Origin: Bacteroidota bacterium
GTDB taxonomy: Bacteria > Bacteroidota > Bacteroidia > Chitinophagales > Saprospiraceae
Assembly (NCBI GenBank): GCA_024743405.1
Contig: JANSWP010000069.1
Span: forward strand, 1 to 38,969
Reading direction: 5' to 3'
DNA: 38,969 nt
This document shows positions 1 through 8,177 of the stretch, in pieces. The notes beneath the pieces are model-generated. The model did no database searches, had not been told where the DNA came from, and saw only the letters and a list, made by a program, of their open reading frames with translations. The translations under genes and the position numbers were made by a program. Each line of letters begins with the position of its first letter. The first letter of the stretch is position 1.

Positions 1-44
1 ACTTGAATATCCAATGGATATTCATCAAAGAATCGTTCGCTCAT
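1..44 (-). CDS. 5' end of a minus-strand gene leaving the window
   Basis: Read on the minus strand, an ATG at 44-42 opens a frame that stays open to the window edge and reads MSERFFDEYPLDIQ. A GGAG purine stretch lies about 9 nt upstream of this ATG, an acceptable ribosome binding site. The start lies 55 bp from the divergent OmpA-like gene at 100, so the space between would hold both promoters. Only 14 codons are visible, so no function can be given. The perfect palindrome GAATATCCAATGGATATTC at 5-23 falls inside this frame and is probably just coding sequence. Confidence 0.4.
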   Translation of the reverse strand, partial: MSERFFDEYPLDIQ

Positions 45-99
45 GCCAAAATCTCCAATGCCATAAATCTTTATAATTAAACTTTAAAAATTAAATAAA

Positions 100-1149
100 A
101 TGAAAGCTTATATCAAATTTATCATCGCAATAATCCTAGTTTTTGGAATTACATCTATTCAGGCTCAACCCAGCGACATGACCTATGATCGATTCCCTTT
201 TGAATATAATAAACGATCAAAAACAACTGAGGTAGCAACAGTTTGGAATAAGACTTTTGCAAATTTGAAGAGTCAATTTTTGAATGAAAATAATATCGTG
301 ATCCTTCATAGCTACAGTAGTGCGACCGGAAAGAAAGAGTACAACTATAAACTATCAAAGGATAGAGGCAATGCGGTAAAAACTTTTTTAGCAAATAAAG
401 GAGTCCAAAGATCAAGGATTCAAATCGAAGCACATGGTGAGCCTAATATCGAAGACTATGGAGATGAAGACTATGCTGGCGACCGTAATGTACTTCCGGT
501 ATTTAAAAGAAAGGCACAAAAGAAATATGTCGATCCTATTGATAAATACCGAAACAAAGAGACCTTAGAGCAAGATATTAAAGACGGCGATAAAATATTT
601 CAGAATTTGGTGGGACCCGATATCGAGAATATCAAAAAGAAATATCAGATGGTTAGAAAGGTCTTTTTGGAGAATCCATCCGCTGACCCTGAAGAATTGG
701 CAGAGCAAGTGAAGGGTATTTTAAAGGAAATGAAAGAAATAAAAAACACGAAGGATCTTGTTGAGTTTGTGGGGAAAATTGGGTTAGACGCTTTTGTTGA
801 TCTATTTACAAGTTCAGGTACTAGAGAAGTAAATATGGCTCGCCAAATAAAATACGATGTGATCATTGAGGCAATGGCAAGCGAGTGTTTCCCCAGATAT
901 AAAGCAGCCACAGGCAACTATGACTTTGATCAAAAAATGCTTTTCTATTCTGTAAAACTTAAACTAAGCAAGTTATCTAATCATGATAAATATAAGTTGA
1001 GAGCTCGTTTTATTGCAGGGAAAACATTTGACATGGACACTTATTACACTGCAAAAATTCGTTTTGAAAAAGAGATGCAAAATGTCTCTATGTTCAAACG
1101 AAATCTAGACCACTGGTTTGACCAAAGTGAGTTCCGTTACCGTGATTAA
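100..1149 (+). CDS. OmpA-like domain envelope protein
   Basis: This is a 349-residue exported protein. Residues 1-22 form a signal peptide ending in IQAQ. Residues about 45-140 resemble an OmpA C-terminal peptidoglycan-binding domain: a strand with VILHSYSS, the helix segment LSKDRGNAVKTFLANKGVQ, then RIQIEAHGEPN and a late DRNV that corresponds to the usual DRRV. The remaining 200 residues are charged and mostly helical, and I do not recognise them. The family normally anchors outer-membrane or periplasmic complexes to peptidoglycan. The ATG at 100 follows an A/T-rich leader typical of Bacteroidota and gives a clean signal peptide. A strong hairpin directly follows the gene. The OmpA call is moderately sure; the specific role is unknown. 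Confidence 0.7.
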   Translation: MKAYIKFIIAIILVFGITSIQAQPSDMTYDRFPFEYNKRSKTTEVATVWNKTFANLKSQFLNENNIVILHSYSSATGKKEYNYKLSKDRGNAVKTFLANKGVQRSRIQIEAHGEPNIEDYGDEDYAGDRNVLPVFKRKAQKKYVDPIDKYRNKETLEQDIKDGDKIFQNLVGPDIENIKKKYQMVRKVFLENPSADPEELAEQVKGILKEMKEIKNTKDLVEFVGKIGLDAFVDLFTSSGTREVNMARQIKYDVIIEAMASECFPRYKAATGNYDFDQKMLFYSVKLKLSKLSNHDKYKLRARFIAGKTFDMDTYYTAKIRFEKEMQNVSMFKRNLDHWFDQSEFRYRD

Positions 1150-1160
1150 TTTTAGATGAG

Positions 1161-1192
1161 TACCCCCATTCTTTGAAAAAAGAGTGGGGGTA
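1161..1192 (+). terminator. Hairpin after the OmpA-like gene
   Basis: TACCCCCATTCTTT pairs with AAAGAGTGGGGGTA across a short A-rich loop. The stem is 14 bp with a single mismatch, which is a U.G wobble in plus-strand RNA. It starts 12 nt after the stop codon. No clear T-run follows, so it may act as an mRNA 3' stabiliser or a weak terminator. Confidence 0.55.
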
Positions 1193-1204
1193 AAGGAACG
1201 TGAA

Positions 1205-1430
1205 TAGAATTCTTCTTTGGCTTGATCCAAAGAAGCAAAAATCAAGGCTTAGGATATTTTAGCTAAAATTCAATGCTTCCCGCAAGCATCCCATTCGCGT
1301 GCGGTTCGCTCGTTTGAATGTTCCCCGAACATTCACCCTGCGGGATTACTCGCTCCCCCAAATGTTCGCAAAGCTCACGTGGGTAGTTTTCTCGCCTCCC
1401 ACTAATTGAATTTCTTAACGCAAAAATCTC
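1205..1430. repeat. Structured non-coding stretch with nested inverted repeats
   Basis: No coding frame is supported here. The stretch holds several self-complementary segments: CTTCTTTGG/CCAAAGAAG around CTTGAT near 1210, TCCCGCA near 1277 facing TGCGGGA near 1339, GAATGTTC/GAACATTC near 1316, and an outer pair AATTCAAT/ATTGAATT. It is richer in G+C than its surroundings. The opening words (CTTTGGCTTGATCCAAAGAAG) resemble intergenic repeats I know from Bacteroidota genomes, from memory only. It is probably a dispersed repeat; 1431-1610 beyond it shows nothing clear. Confidence 0.4.
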
Positions 1431-1610
1431 CAATGCCAATATGCACTCCTAATCAACTTTTGCCACGTTAGCGGAAAATATGATTGATTAACTACTAAAT
1501 TTTCTTGCCTCCGAAAAAGAATTTTTCGCGGTGAAAGCAATTATTTAATTAGTAACATGCCACGGATATTTTTAAGATAATCAATTACTTATAGGCTTTA
1601 TAGTTAACTA

Positions 1611-3992
1611 TTAACGTCTTCGCTGTCCCGAAAATTCCATCGCTTCTCCTTTTCCAAATCCATAACTAAATCCGAAGGTCACGAACCGTCCTCGCTGTCC
1701 CCAATTGTAGAGATAAAAAGTGGCTTGATTAGTTTCACTTTCTCGAATTCGGGAAGCAAATACATCTCTGACGCTCAAATTGAAAACACCTCTTCCTTTA
1801 AGGATTTTCTTACGTAAGCCTAAGTCAGCGAAAAGATTATCGGAGGTTACGCCTTGCACGGTTTTGACTTTTGATTGATACTGCCCTGTCACTTCAAAAT
1901 CAATGTCAGCGGGCAATTTGAATTTGGTAGTCATTTTAGAAGACCATTGATCCGCTGTAAAGTCGAAAGAAACGGCTTCAAGGGAACCTTCTCGGTTGAA
2001 ATAATTATAGTTAATATCCCCAATAATGGAAAACCATTCTATTGGGCTGTATTTTCCATTAATTTCTATACCGGTTGATCGGTTGGTACCGATATTTAGC
2101 GGCTTAAATGTATTTACATTATTCTCAAAAGTGGAAATTCGCTCTACAACATCAGTGGTATATCGGTAGTAGACGCCCAGATTAAAAGAGGCATTGTCAA
2201 AAATATAAATACTTGCCACTTCATAAGAATCGGTAAATTCTGGCTGTAAATCTGGATTTCCTGTCCGGATACTAAAGTTATTTCGGATATTAAAGAAAGG
2301 ATTCAAATCCCATAAACGAGGTCGGAAAATCCGTTTAGAATAACCTGCTTGCAAAGAAAATCTATCCGAAACTTTGTACGAAGTATGCGCACTTGGAAAT
2401 AAGTTGGTGAAGTTCTGATTATTTGATTTCTCGGTGTTGACTAAAAATGTTTCCAAGTCTGTATTTTCAACTCGAAGTCCCAATTTTAATCCCCATTTTT
2501 CATCTTCATAGGAGCCTGTTCCATAAACACCCAATACTTTTTGGTCATATTCAAAGATATTGGTCAGTCCCTCATTTTGTACCCAAATATCACCTTCCAA
2601 ATCACTAACCGCAAAATCATTACTTACATCATTCAATAAATATTGCGCGCCCGTTTCTAGCTTCCATTTTTTTGAAAATGGCTTTGTGTAATCTAATTTA
2701 AAAGTGTATTTCGCTTCCTTAAAATTGGTGCGAGTTTGTTGGTCATTAGCCGCTTCTGTACCAATAATATCAATATTTTGAAACTCCGAAGATTGGTCCT
2801 TACCAAAGAAGTTTCCCAATGCACTAAATAGCAAATCATGATCTTTGTGATCTGGAAAATCTCTTTTGTATTGCAATTCGTATTGATACTTTGGATTGGT
2901 AGCGTCTGTTGTTTCCGCTCGATACCATTCGGCGACATTATTCCCAGTTGCATCGGTCAACCTAAAATCCGTTCGAGAAGGTTGGTCTTCTACTTCATAC
3001 GCAAAATTACCAGAGAGTGTGATCACATTGAATTCATTAATATAAAAATCCGATCCCAAAACAAAATTGTAAAAGAACTCATTTCGGTATTCCGTCCCTT
3101 CACTAAAGATACTGGTATTGGTTACCAAGTCTTGATTAATATTCCTACCATCTCTTGGCAATTCGCGGTATCCTGCGCCTAATTGACTGAATAAATTGAA
3201 TTTGTCCGTTCGCCGATTCAAGCTCAAACCAACACTGTGATTATGCGGAACCCCTGTATTCACAGAAACAGAACCATTGATTCCTTTCCGTTCCTCTTTT
3301 TTAATCACGATATTGATAATCCCTGAAGTACCTTCTGACTCATATTTAGCACCAGGATTAGTAATTACTTCAATTTTGTCAATCATATCAGCAGTAATCG
3401 TTCCCAACGCATTGCCTTCTTCACTTGCCAAAATGGAAGGCTTTCCGTTTATGAGAATTTGAACGCCCGTACTACCTCTTAAGCTAACTTGCCCTTCAAT
3501 ATTGACATTGACAGAGGGTACATTATTCAAAATCTCTAAAGCACTCGCACCGGTCGTACTCAAATCTTTTCCCACATTAAAAACTCTTTTATCTAGCTGA
3601 AATTCAGTCGATGATTTTTCTGCGCGAACGACTACTTCGTCTAGCATTTCACTATTCTCAGAAAGCCATATCGTACCCAAATCTGCCTTACCATCCACTA
3701 TCGAAATATCCTCCATTTTTTGAGAGACAAACCCAATAAAACTTATTTCTACGTAAAAATTAGGCGAACCGGACTGAAGTGTAAAACGCCCATCCATTTC
3801 TGTAGTACCGCCTGTGATAGATTGTTTGGTTTCCTTATCGGCAACCATGACAGTTCCAAATTCGATGGGTTGTTGGCTATTTTTGTTTAAAACAATACCC
3901 GTTATTTCAATGCCTTTTTCCTGAGCGAAAAGATTATTGGTAACAAACGCCAATACAATAAATATTATAACTTGAAGTAACTTTATTTTCAT
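1611..3992 (-). CDS. TonB-dependent outer membrane receptor with regulatory-domain N-terminus
   Basis: This is an outer-membrane beta-barrel receptor of 793 residues from the ATG at 3992. An in-frame TTG lies 5 codons upstream, but the ATG gives a clean signal peptide ending in LFAQ. After it come a carboxypeptidase-regulatory-like domain (about residues 30-113, EITGIVLNKNSQQPIEFGTV), a plug region (about 135-230, with ALEILNNVPSVNVN and VSLRGSTGVQILINGKPS), and a long barrel ending in an aromatic strand. This architecture fits the outer-membrane beta-barrel family (PF14905 type) rather than the SusC type: no SusD gene is adjacent. Such proteins import or sense siderophores, peptides or other ligands; the substrate cannot be read here. 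It stands alone, followed by 180 bp and then the structured stretch at 1205-1430. Confidence 0.85.
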   Translation of the reverse strand: MKIKLLQVIIFIVLAFVTNNLFAQEKGIEITGIVLNKNSQQPIEFGTVMVADKETKQSITGGTTEMDGRFTLQSGSPNFYVEISFIGFVSQKMEDISIVDGKADLGTIWLSENSEMLDEVVVRAEKSSTEFQLDKRVFNVGKDLSTTGASALEILNNVPSVNVNIEGQVSLRGSTGVQILINGKPSILASEEGNALGTITADMIDKIEVITNPGAKYESEGTSGIINIVIKKEERKGINGSVSVNTGVPHNHSVGLSLNRRTDKFNLFSQLGAGYRELPRDGRNINQDLVTNTSIFSEGTEYRNEFFYNFVLGSDFYINEFNVITLSGNFAYEVEDQPSRTDFRLTDATGNNVAEWYRAETTDATNPKYQYELQYKRDFPDHKDHDLLFSALGNFFGKDQSSEFQNIDIIGTEAANDQQTRTNFKEAKYTFKLDYTKPFSKKWKLETGAQYLLNDVSNDFAVSDLEGDIWVQNEGLTNIFEYDQKVLGVYGTGSYEDEKWGLKLGLRVENTDLETFLVNTEKSNNQNFTNLFPSAHTSYKVSDRFSLQAGYSKRIFRPRLWDLNPFFNIRNNFSIRTGNPDLQPEFTDSYEVASIYIFDNASFNLGVYYRYTTDVVERISTFENNVNTFKPLNIGTNRSTGIEINGKYSPIEWFSIIGDINYNYFNREGSLEAVSFDFTADQWSSKMTTKFKLPADIDFEVTGQYQSKVKTVQGVTSDNLFADLGLRKKILKGRGVFNLSVRDVFASRIRESETNQATFYLYNWGQRGRFVTFGFSYGFGKGEAMEFSGQRRR

Positions 3993-4332
3993 AATAAGAT
4001 GATTCAAAATGAATTGACATCACAAAGAAATAAGACTTTTTAAATATTTGAAAATTATCCATCTAAAAAGAGTATCCAGCGCATAAACAACAAGATTCCT
4101 ATTTTGTTGAGCTCATTTAATTGGAGACCTATACCCTTTACATTAATGCAGGGTAATCCTTGAAAAATAAAGTCTAATAAATGGAAGGAATTATATTAAA
4201 TACCAATGAGACCGAGAAGAAATGTGATTGGATTTTATTGCGCCATTTGAAAGTGTCTTAGAGGCACATCCGGAGTGTAATGGTGGGAAAATAGGGGTTC
4301 CGAAATTAATAAGCTAAGCCAGATAACACGGA

Positions 4333-4415
4333 GTTTTTTGATTTTGGTGAGTCAAAAAACGTAGGCAACGCAGGGCTTCGACGAGTTTTTATACCAGAAA
4401 TCAATTTGAAAAAAC
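4333..4415 (+). repeat. Hairpin family 1, degenerate copy (H)
   Basis: This short, diverged copy has outer arms GTTTTTTGATTTTGG and CCAGAAATCAATTTGAAAAAAC that pair with a small bulge. Inside is GTCAAAAAACGTAGGC, a GGCTTCGAC loop region and GACGAGTTTTTATACC, in the same order as the better copies. The rest of 4008-4542 holds no gene that I can support. Confidence 0.4.
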
Positions 4416-4542
4416 ACGTTAGAGGCTTCGACTTTCTAAACCGTAAAGACATGATTTTCAAACCTTTTAAATATATAAAAAAACAGACTTAATCTATACG
4501 CTAAAATCAATTCCTAACTCCAAAGTAACGGCTTAATCTATA

Positions 4543-4709
4543 TTAGGGAGGAGAAAATAAATAATCTACTCAAATTTCAGGAAGTTAATTTTTCTTTAGA
4601 CGAGGCAAAAAATACAGACATACCCATAGGTATGGCGAGTATTTTTAACGAAAAATGAAGGAAAAAGAGCAAGTAAAATGGGTAGGTTATATTTTTCCTC
4701 CTCCCTTAA
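4543..4709 (+). repeat. Hairpin family 1, copy A
   Basis: The outer arms are TTAGGGAGGAG (4543) and CTCCTCCCTTAA (ending 4709). The core reads GACGAGGCAAAAAATACAGA, an apical stem CATACC/GGTATG with loop CATA, then GCGAGTATTTTTAACGAA. Its right arm ends 4 nt past the stop codon of the minus-strand NlpC/P60 gene, so transcripts of that gene run straight into the hairpin and it may serve as their 3' end. Confidence 0.75.
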
Positions 4710-4713
4710 TTCA

Positions 4714-5622
4714 TTACTTCCGCGTCGCCATATTTGCCGCCGCCACCCAATGCTGACTCCAATTACCAAAAGGAGGTAAACCTTTTGTATTGGTACTTTG
4801 TATCTCTTTACTACCGCTTCGTGAAGCAGGCGTTTCAGAGTTTCGTCCATGCATCATATCATAGGCAGTGACATTACCTTTTGCATCAATAAACACCTCG
4901 GTAACTACTGCTACATGCATAATAATTCCGTTACGAGTAAAACTGTTGTCTCGATCTGTCAAATCATTAATACTCAAATTCTTGATTCCTTTTCTAGATC
5001 GTCCAAAAAACATAACGGTACCAGGTCGGATAGAGTTTTTTGAAGTGATAGGGTCATTTACTATTATTAGATTATTGTTCCGATGATACCAATCCGCAAT
5101 TTGCCGACTGTTGCGGTCAGGTCTATATTGAGGATATTGGTATCCTGCGTTTTGTTTTAAAGCCGGAAGTCGAACTTGAATACTATCCTTTATTTGATGG
5201 TAAATACCCGAACAATCCTACGATTTATCCGCATCATAATCTAAATTCTTAGCTTCAAGGTTTTTGGAAATACTGGTAAGTACTTGACTTATCTTGTCAT
5301 AGCTAATCCCCATCTTAACCTCCTTGAGATTGGACTGACCTGATGCTCCTGATGTGACGACTGGATTATCAGGCTTTTCAAGTTTTTCTGGAGTTTCTTC
5401 CGCGTTATTGCCTTCCTCATTAGAAGTATTTGCGTCAGCTGAAGCATCAGCATCTTCTGATTTTGGATCTGCATTATCCGCTACTAAATTTTTACTTTCA
5501 GGGGTTGCGGTAGCTTTACTTGCTTGATTAGTCGTTTGTGAGGGGAAAGCACGTCCAATAAAGAATCCGATAGCAACAGACAATAGAACGATTAGGACTA
5601 GGTGAGTAGTTTTCAAATTCAT
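4714..5622 (-). pseudogene. NlpC/P60 cell-wall peptidase split by in-frame TAG
   Basis: The minus-strand frame from the ATG at 5622 to the stop at 4714 is continuous apart from one TAG at 5220-5218. Before it are 134 residues: an N-terminal membrane anchor or signal (about 8-28) and an acidic Ala/Glu/Asp linker. Directly after the TAG the frame reads DCSGIYHQI, the catalytic cysteine motif of NlpC/P60 peptidases. It continues through GTVMFFGRS, the histidine strand IIMHVAVVTEV and the third-residue region YDMMHGRN, to KK-poor C-terminal WVAAANMATRK. All three catalytic elements are intact but sit beyond the stop. TAG could come from TGG (Trp) by one change. The next Met in frame (5013) lies 68 codons past the cysteine, so restarting there gives no active enzyme. 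It may be a recent pseudogene, a sequencing error or a readthrough case. Confidence 0.8.
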
Positions 5623-5644
5623 AGTAGTTCAAAGGGTTTAACTT

Positions 5645-5812
5645 CTTAGAAGCTGTTTTAAAACCTAATGTCGAATTTTTTATCTGAGTTTTTTTCGTTT
5701 GGTTTTAGATTTTTTGAGTTTCATAGCATCGTTATGGGGCGATAAAAACCTAAAAACAGGCGGAAAATGGCTCGGTAAAAAAACGGTAGTGGGTTTTAAA
5801 ACAGCTTCTAAG
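5645..5812. mobile_element. MITE-like element with 21-bp terminal inverted repeats
   Basis: CTTAGAAGCTGTTTTAAAAC at 5645 is matched in reverse by GTTTTAAAACAGCTTCTAAG ending at 5812. The arms agree over 21 bp. Further inside, GGTTTTAGATTTTTTG and AAAAACCTAAAAACAG also pair loosely, around an ATCG/CGAT centre. No transposase frame fits in 168 bp. It looks like a non-autonomous insertion-sequence relic (inference). It lies 22 bp upstream of the NlpC/P60 start codon, in that gene's promoter region. The rest of 5623-6105 is A/T-rich with nothing else clear. Confidence 0.6.
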
Positions 5813-6105
5813 CATTCTTTTCCTAGAAAAAGCAATAGAAGTTAGGTTATTATTTGAGTTTTAGTATGTTTTCCAAACAATAAACAAGCAACCTTACGTA
5901 ATTAAATTTTATAAATACATAATAAACAAAACTAAATATTGCTTATTGCCGTTTTGACAAATGTATTTAATATTTTACAAAAAAAAAATCCTCTCACAAA
6001 ACACCCCCTTTTATTCAGATATGACAACCTATCAAAACTTTTCGACCTAACGTAATCTTTTTGTTATTGCTAATTTTTTAAACTTCATTTGATATACTAT
6101 CTCCA

Positions 6106-7485
6106 TTAAAAACCATTTTGCTCAATCACCTCCCTCAACCATTTTGCAGAAGCTTTAGGGGTTCTTTCTAAAGTTTCAAAATCAATATAATGGATTCCAA
6201 ATCGCTTTGCATAACCAGATGCCCATTCAAAATTATCCATGAAGGACCAAGCGAAGTAGCCTTTCAGAGCCACACCATTTTGTATGGCTTTATGGCATTC
6301 TTCTAAATACGTTTTATAGAATTTTATTCGTTTTGGATCATGCACTTCCCCATTTATTATTTTATCATCAAGTGCACATCCATTTTCGGTAATGTAAATT
6401 TCTGGGCGATCATAGCGTTGGTCAATCCATTCCAATAATTTTCGGCAACCCCAAGGAACGATTCCCCATTGCATAGCTGTTTTTTCCCAGTTTGGATCAG
6501 CAGACAACTCCACATCTTGATCCTCAGACAAACCTCCATTTCCAAAAACATTATTTTGTGTTATTTCTCCGGTAGCATTTGCCGCCAACATGGTGGTGTA
6601 GTGATTAAGCCCAAAAAAGTCAGAAGAACCTTTGATCATTTGTATTTCTTCCTTGGTAAATTTAGGCAACCGATCGCCCAACCGTTTTACCATGGATTCA
6701 GGATAATGCCCCTTATAGATAGGATCCGCAAACCATGCTAAGAAAAATTCTAGCGCTCGTTCGGCTGCTTCTTTATCTTCTTTTTTATCGGTTAAGGGTT
6801 CTCGCCAATCGCAATTATTGGTGATTCCGATACGACCTTTTTGTGTTGATTGGTATTTCTTCCGATATATCTCAACTGCCTTTGCATGCGCTTTTATCAA
6901 ATTATGACCAGCTAGATAGGGTTCTGAATTAGACGTCCTACCTGGTGCAAAAATAGCTTGTCCATAACCAAGAATAGCAATCACCCAAGGTTCATTCAAG
7001 GTAATCCAGTTTTTCACTCTATCCCCAAAATGTTCAAAACAAATGTTGGCGTATGCTGCAAAATAATCAGAAATATTGTCCCCTGTCCAGCCGTCTTCTT
7101 CTAATTGAAGAGCCAATGGTAAATCCCAATGATATAAAGTCACCCAAGGTTCGATGTCATGTTGAAGTAAGGTATCGATCAATCGAGAATAAAAGGCAAT
7201 TCCTTCTTGGTTTGCTTTTCCTTTTCCTGTAGGCTGAATACGTGGCCAAGCTATTGAAAAGCGATAAGCTTTGAGTCCCATTTTTTTCATCAAAGCAATA
7301 TCTTCTTCGAATCTATGATAATGATCACAGGCAATATCTCCGTTATCTCCATTTTGTATTCTAGATGGAATTTCACAAAAAGCATCCCAAATCGAAGGGC
7401 CTTTTCCTCCTTCTTTTCGTGCGCCTTCAATTTGATAAGAGGAGGTAGCTGAACCCCAAATAAAATCTTTAGGAAACTGAATCAT
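6106..7485 (-). CDS. Family GH1 beta-glucosidase
   Basis: This 459-residue enzyme has the full length of a GH1 beta-glucosidase. The N-terminal signature FIWGSATSSYQIEGA is at residues 8-22. The acid/base glutamate is E165 in TLNEPW, and the nucleophile is E367 in YITENG. The late FMDNFEWASGY motif binds the sugar in this family. There is no signal peptide, so it should act in the cytoplasm on cellobiose, laminaribiose or other beta-glucosides brought into the cell. It is divergent from the GH30-GH3 pair, separated by 692 bp that contain two hairpin elements. Together the three genes suggest beta-glucan use, with this enzyme as the last, internal step. The family call is certain; the exact linkage preference is not. 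Confidence 0.95.
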   Translation of the reverse strand: MIQFPKDFIWGSATSSYQIEGARKEGGKGPSIWDAFCEIPSRIQNGDNGDIACDHYHRFEEDIALMKKMGLKAYRFSIAWPRIQPTGKGKANQEGIAFYSRLIDTLLQHDIEPWVTLYHWDLPLALQLEEDGWTGDNISDYFAAYANICFEHFGDRVKNWITLNEPWVIAILGYGQAIFAPGRTSNSEPYLAGHNLIKAHAKAVEIYRKKYQSTQKGRIGITNNCDWREPLTDKKEDKEAAERALEFFLAWFADPIYKGHYPESMVKRLGDRLPKFTKEEIQMIKGSSDFFGLNHYTTMLAANATGEITQNNVFGNGGLSEDQDVELSADPNWEKTAMQWGIVPWGCRKLLEWIDQRYDRPEIYITENGCALDDKIINGEVHDPKRIKFYKTYLEECHKAIQNGVALKGYFAWSFMDNFEWASGYAKRFGIHYIDFETLERTPKASAKWLREVIEQNGF

Positions 7486-7816
7486 ATTTTTTATTTATTT
7501 CTCCAAAACTTACAATCTAATATTACGCAGAGTATTCTAACCTAATTTCTTTTAGAGGAAAAGGTCAATTCTTCCTCTCAAGCATTTATTTGTCTAACAT
7601 CAATTAAAGTTTTGGATTGTCAATTTTTTATTCCAAATGGAATTGTATCGAGCAATACTAAGTAAATTGATAAAATAACCAAAGTAGTCAGCCAAATTAT
7701 TCTAATAATAGGGAAGCATCTGCTTTTTACACTAGAAAAACCATTTGCTTTTGAATTTTCAGAAAATAGAGTACTTTCGTTATACCTAATGAAATATCCT
7801 GCTCTACCAAATTTAG

Positions 7817-7975
7817 TACTCTGTAAATTAAAAAAATTGCTTTTTTGAATGATTTTATTTTTTGTGAGTGCGAGGCGAAAAACGCAGACATACCCAAAGG
7901 TCTGGTGAGTATTTTCAACGAAGCAATTGCAAAAAAGAAACTTTCAAAAGGGTAAGATATTTAGTTTACAGAGTA
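7817..7975 (+). repeat. Hairpin family 1, copy B
   Basis: The arms TACTCTGTAAATTAA (7817) and TTTAGTTTACAGAGTA (ending 7975) pair with one U.G wobble. The core is GCGAGGCGAAAAACGCAGAC, a weakened apical stem, then GGTGAGTATTTTCAACGAAG. It lies between GH1 and GH30 and is followed after 1 nt by copy C in the opposite orientation. The same arm sequence recurs without a core at 12104-12160. The stretch 7486-7816 shows no gene. Confidence 0.75.
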
Positions 7976-7976
7976 T

Positions 7977-8142
7977 TTAGTAATAACTAAAAAATAACTT
8001 CCTCATTTTGTGAATGGCTCTTTTGTCGCTATACTCCGTTAAAAAGCCTCGCCGAAGCGGTGCTTCGCCTGCGTTTTTTGCCTCGTCCACCTACAAAACA
8101 TCCTACGCAAAAACGGAAACTTACTGTTTAGTTATTACTTAA
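7977..8142 (-). repeat. Hairpin family 1, copy C (reverse orientation)
   Basis: The outer arms TTAGTAATAACTAA (7977) and TTAGTTATTACTTAA (ending 8142) pair. On the minus strand the core reads GGACGAGGCAAAAAACGCAG, an apical stem CGAAGC/GCTTCG with loop ACC, then GGCGAGGCTTTTTAACGGAG. It ends 35 bp before the GH30 start codon, so it lies in or next to that operon's promoter region. Confidence 0.75.
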
Positions 8143-8177
8143 CCAATCTTTTTTAATAGCAAAACATCTTTAATAAA

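Noticed and set aside
5-23. Perfect palindrome GAATATCCAATGGATATTC as an operator
   Set aside because: It falls inside the opening codons of the partial minus-strand gene, so coding sequence explains it well enough.
4596-4850. 84-codon minus-strand open frame
   Set aside because: It overlaps the NlpC/P60 C-terminus in another frame and runs through hairpin copy A; its sequence is unlike a protein and it repeats the element core in translation.
7727-7918. 63-codon minus-strand open frame in the GH1-GH30 gap
   Set aside because: It runs through hairpin copy B, so its composition is explained by the repeat.
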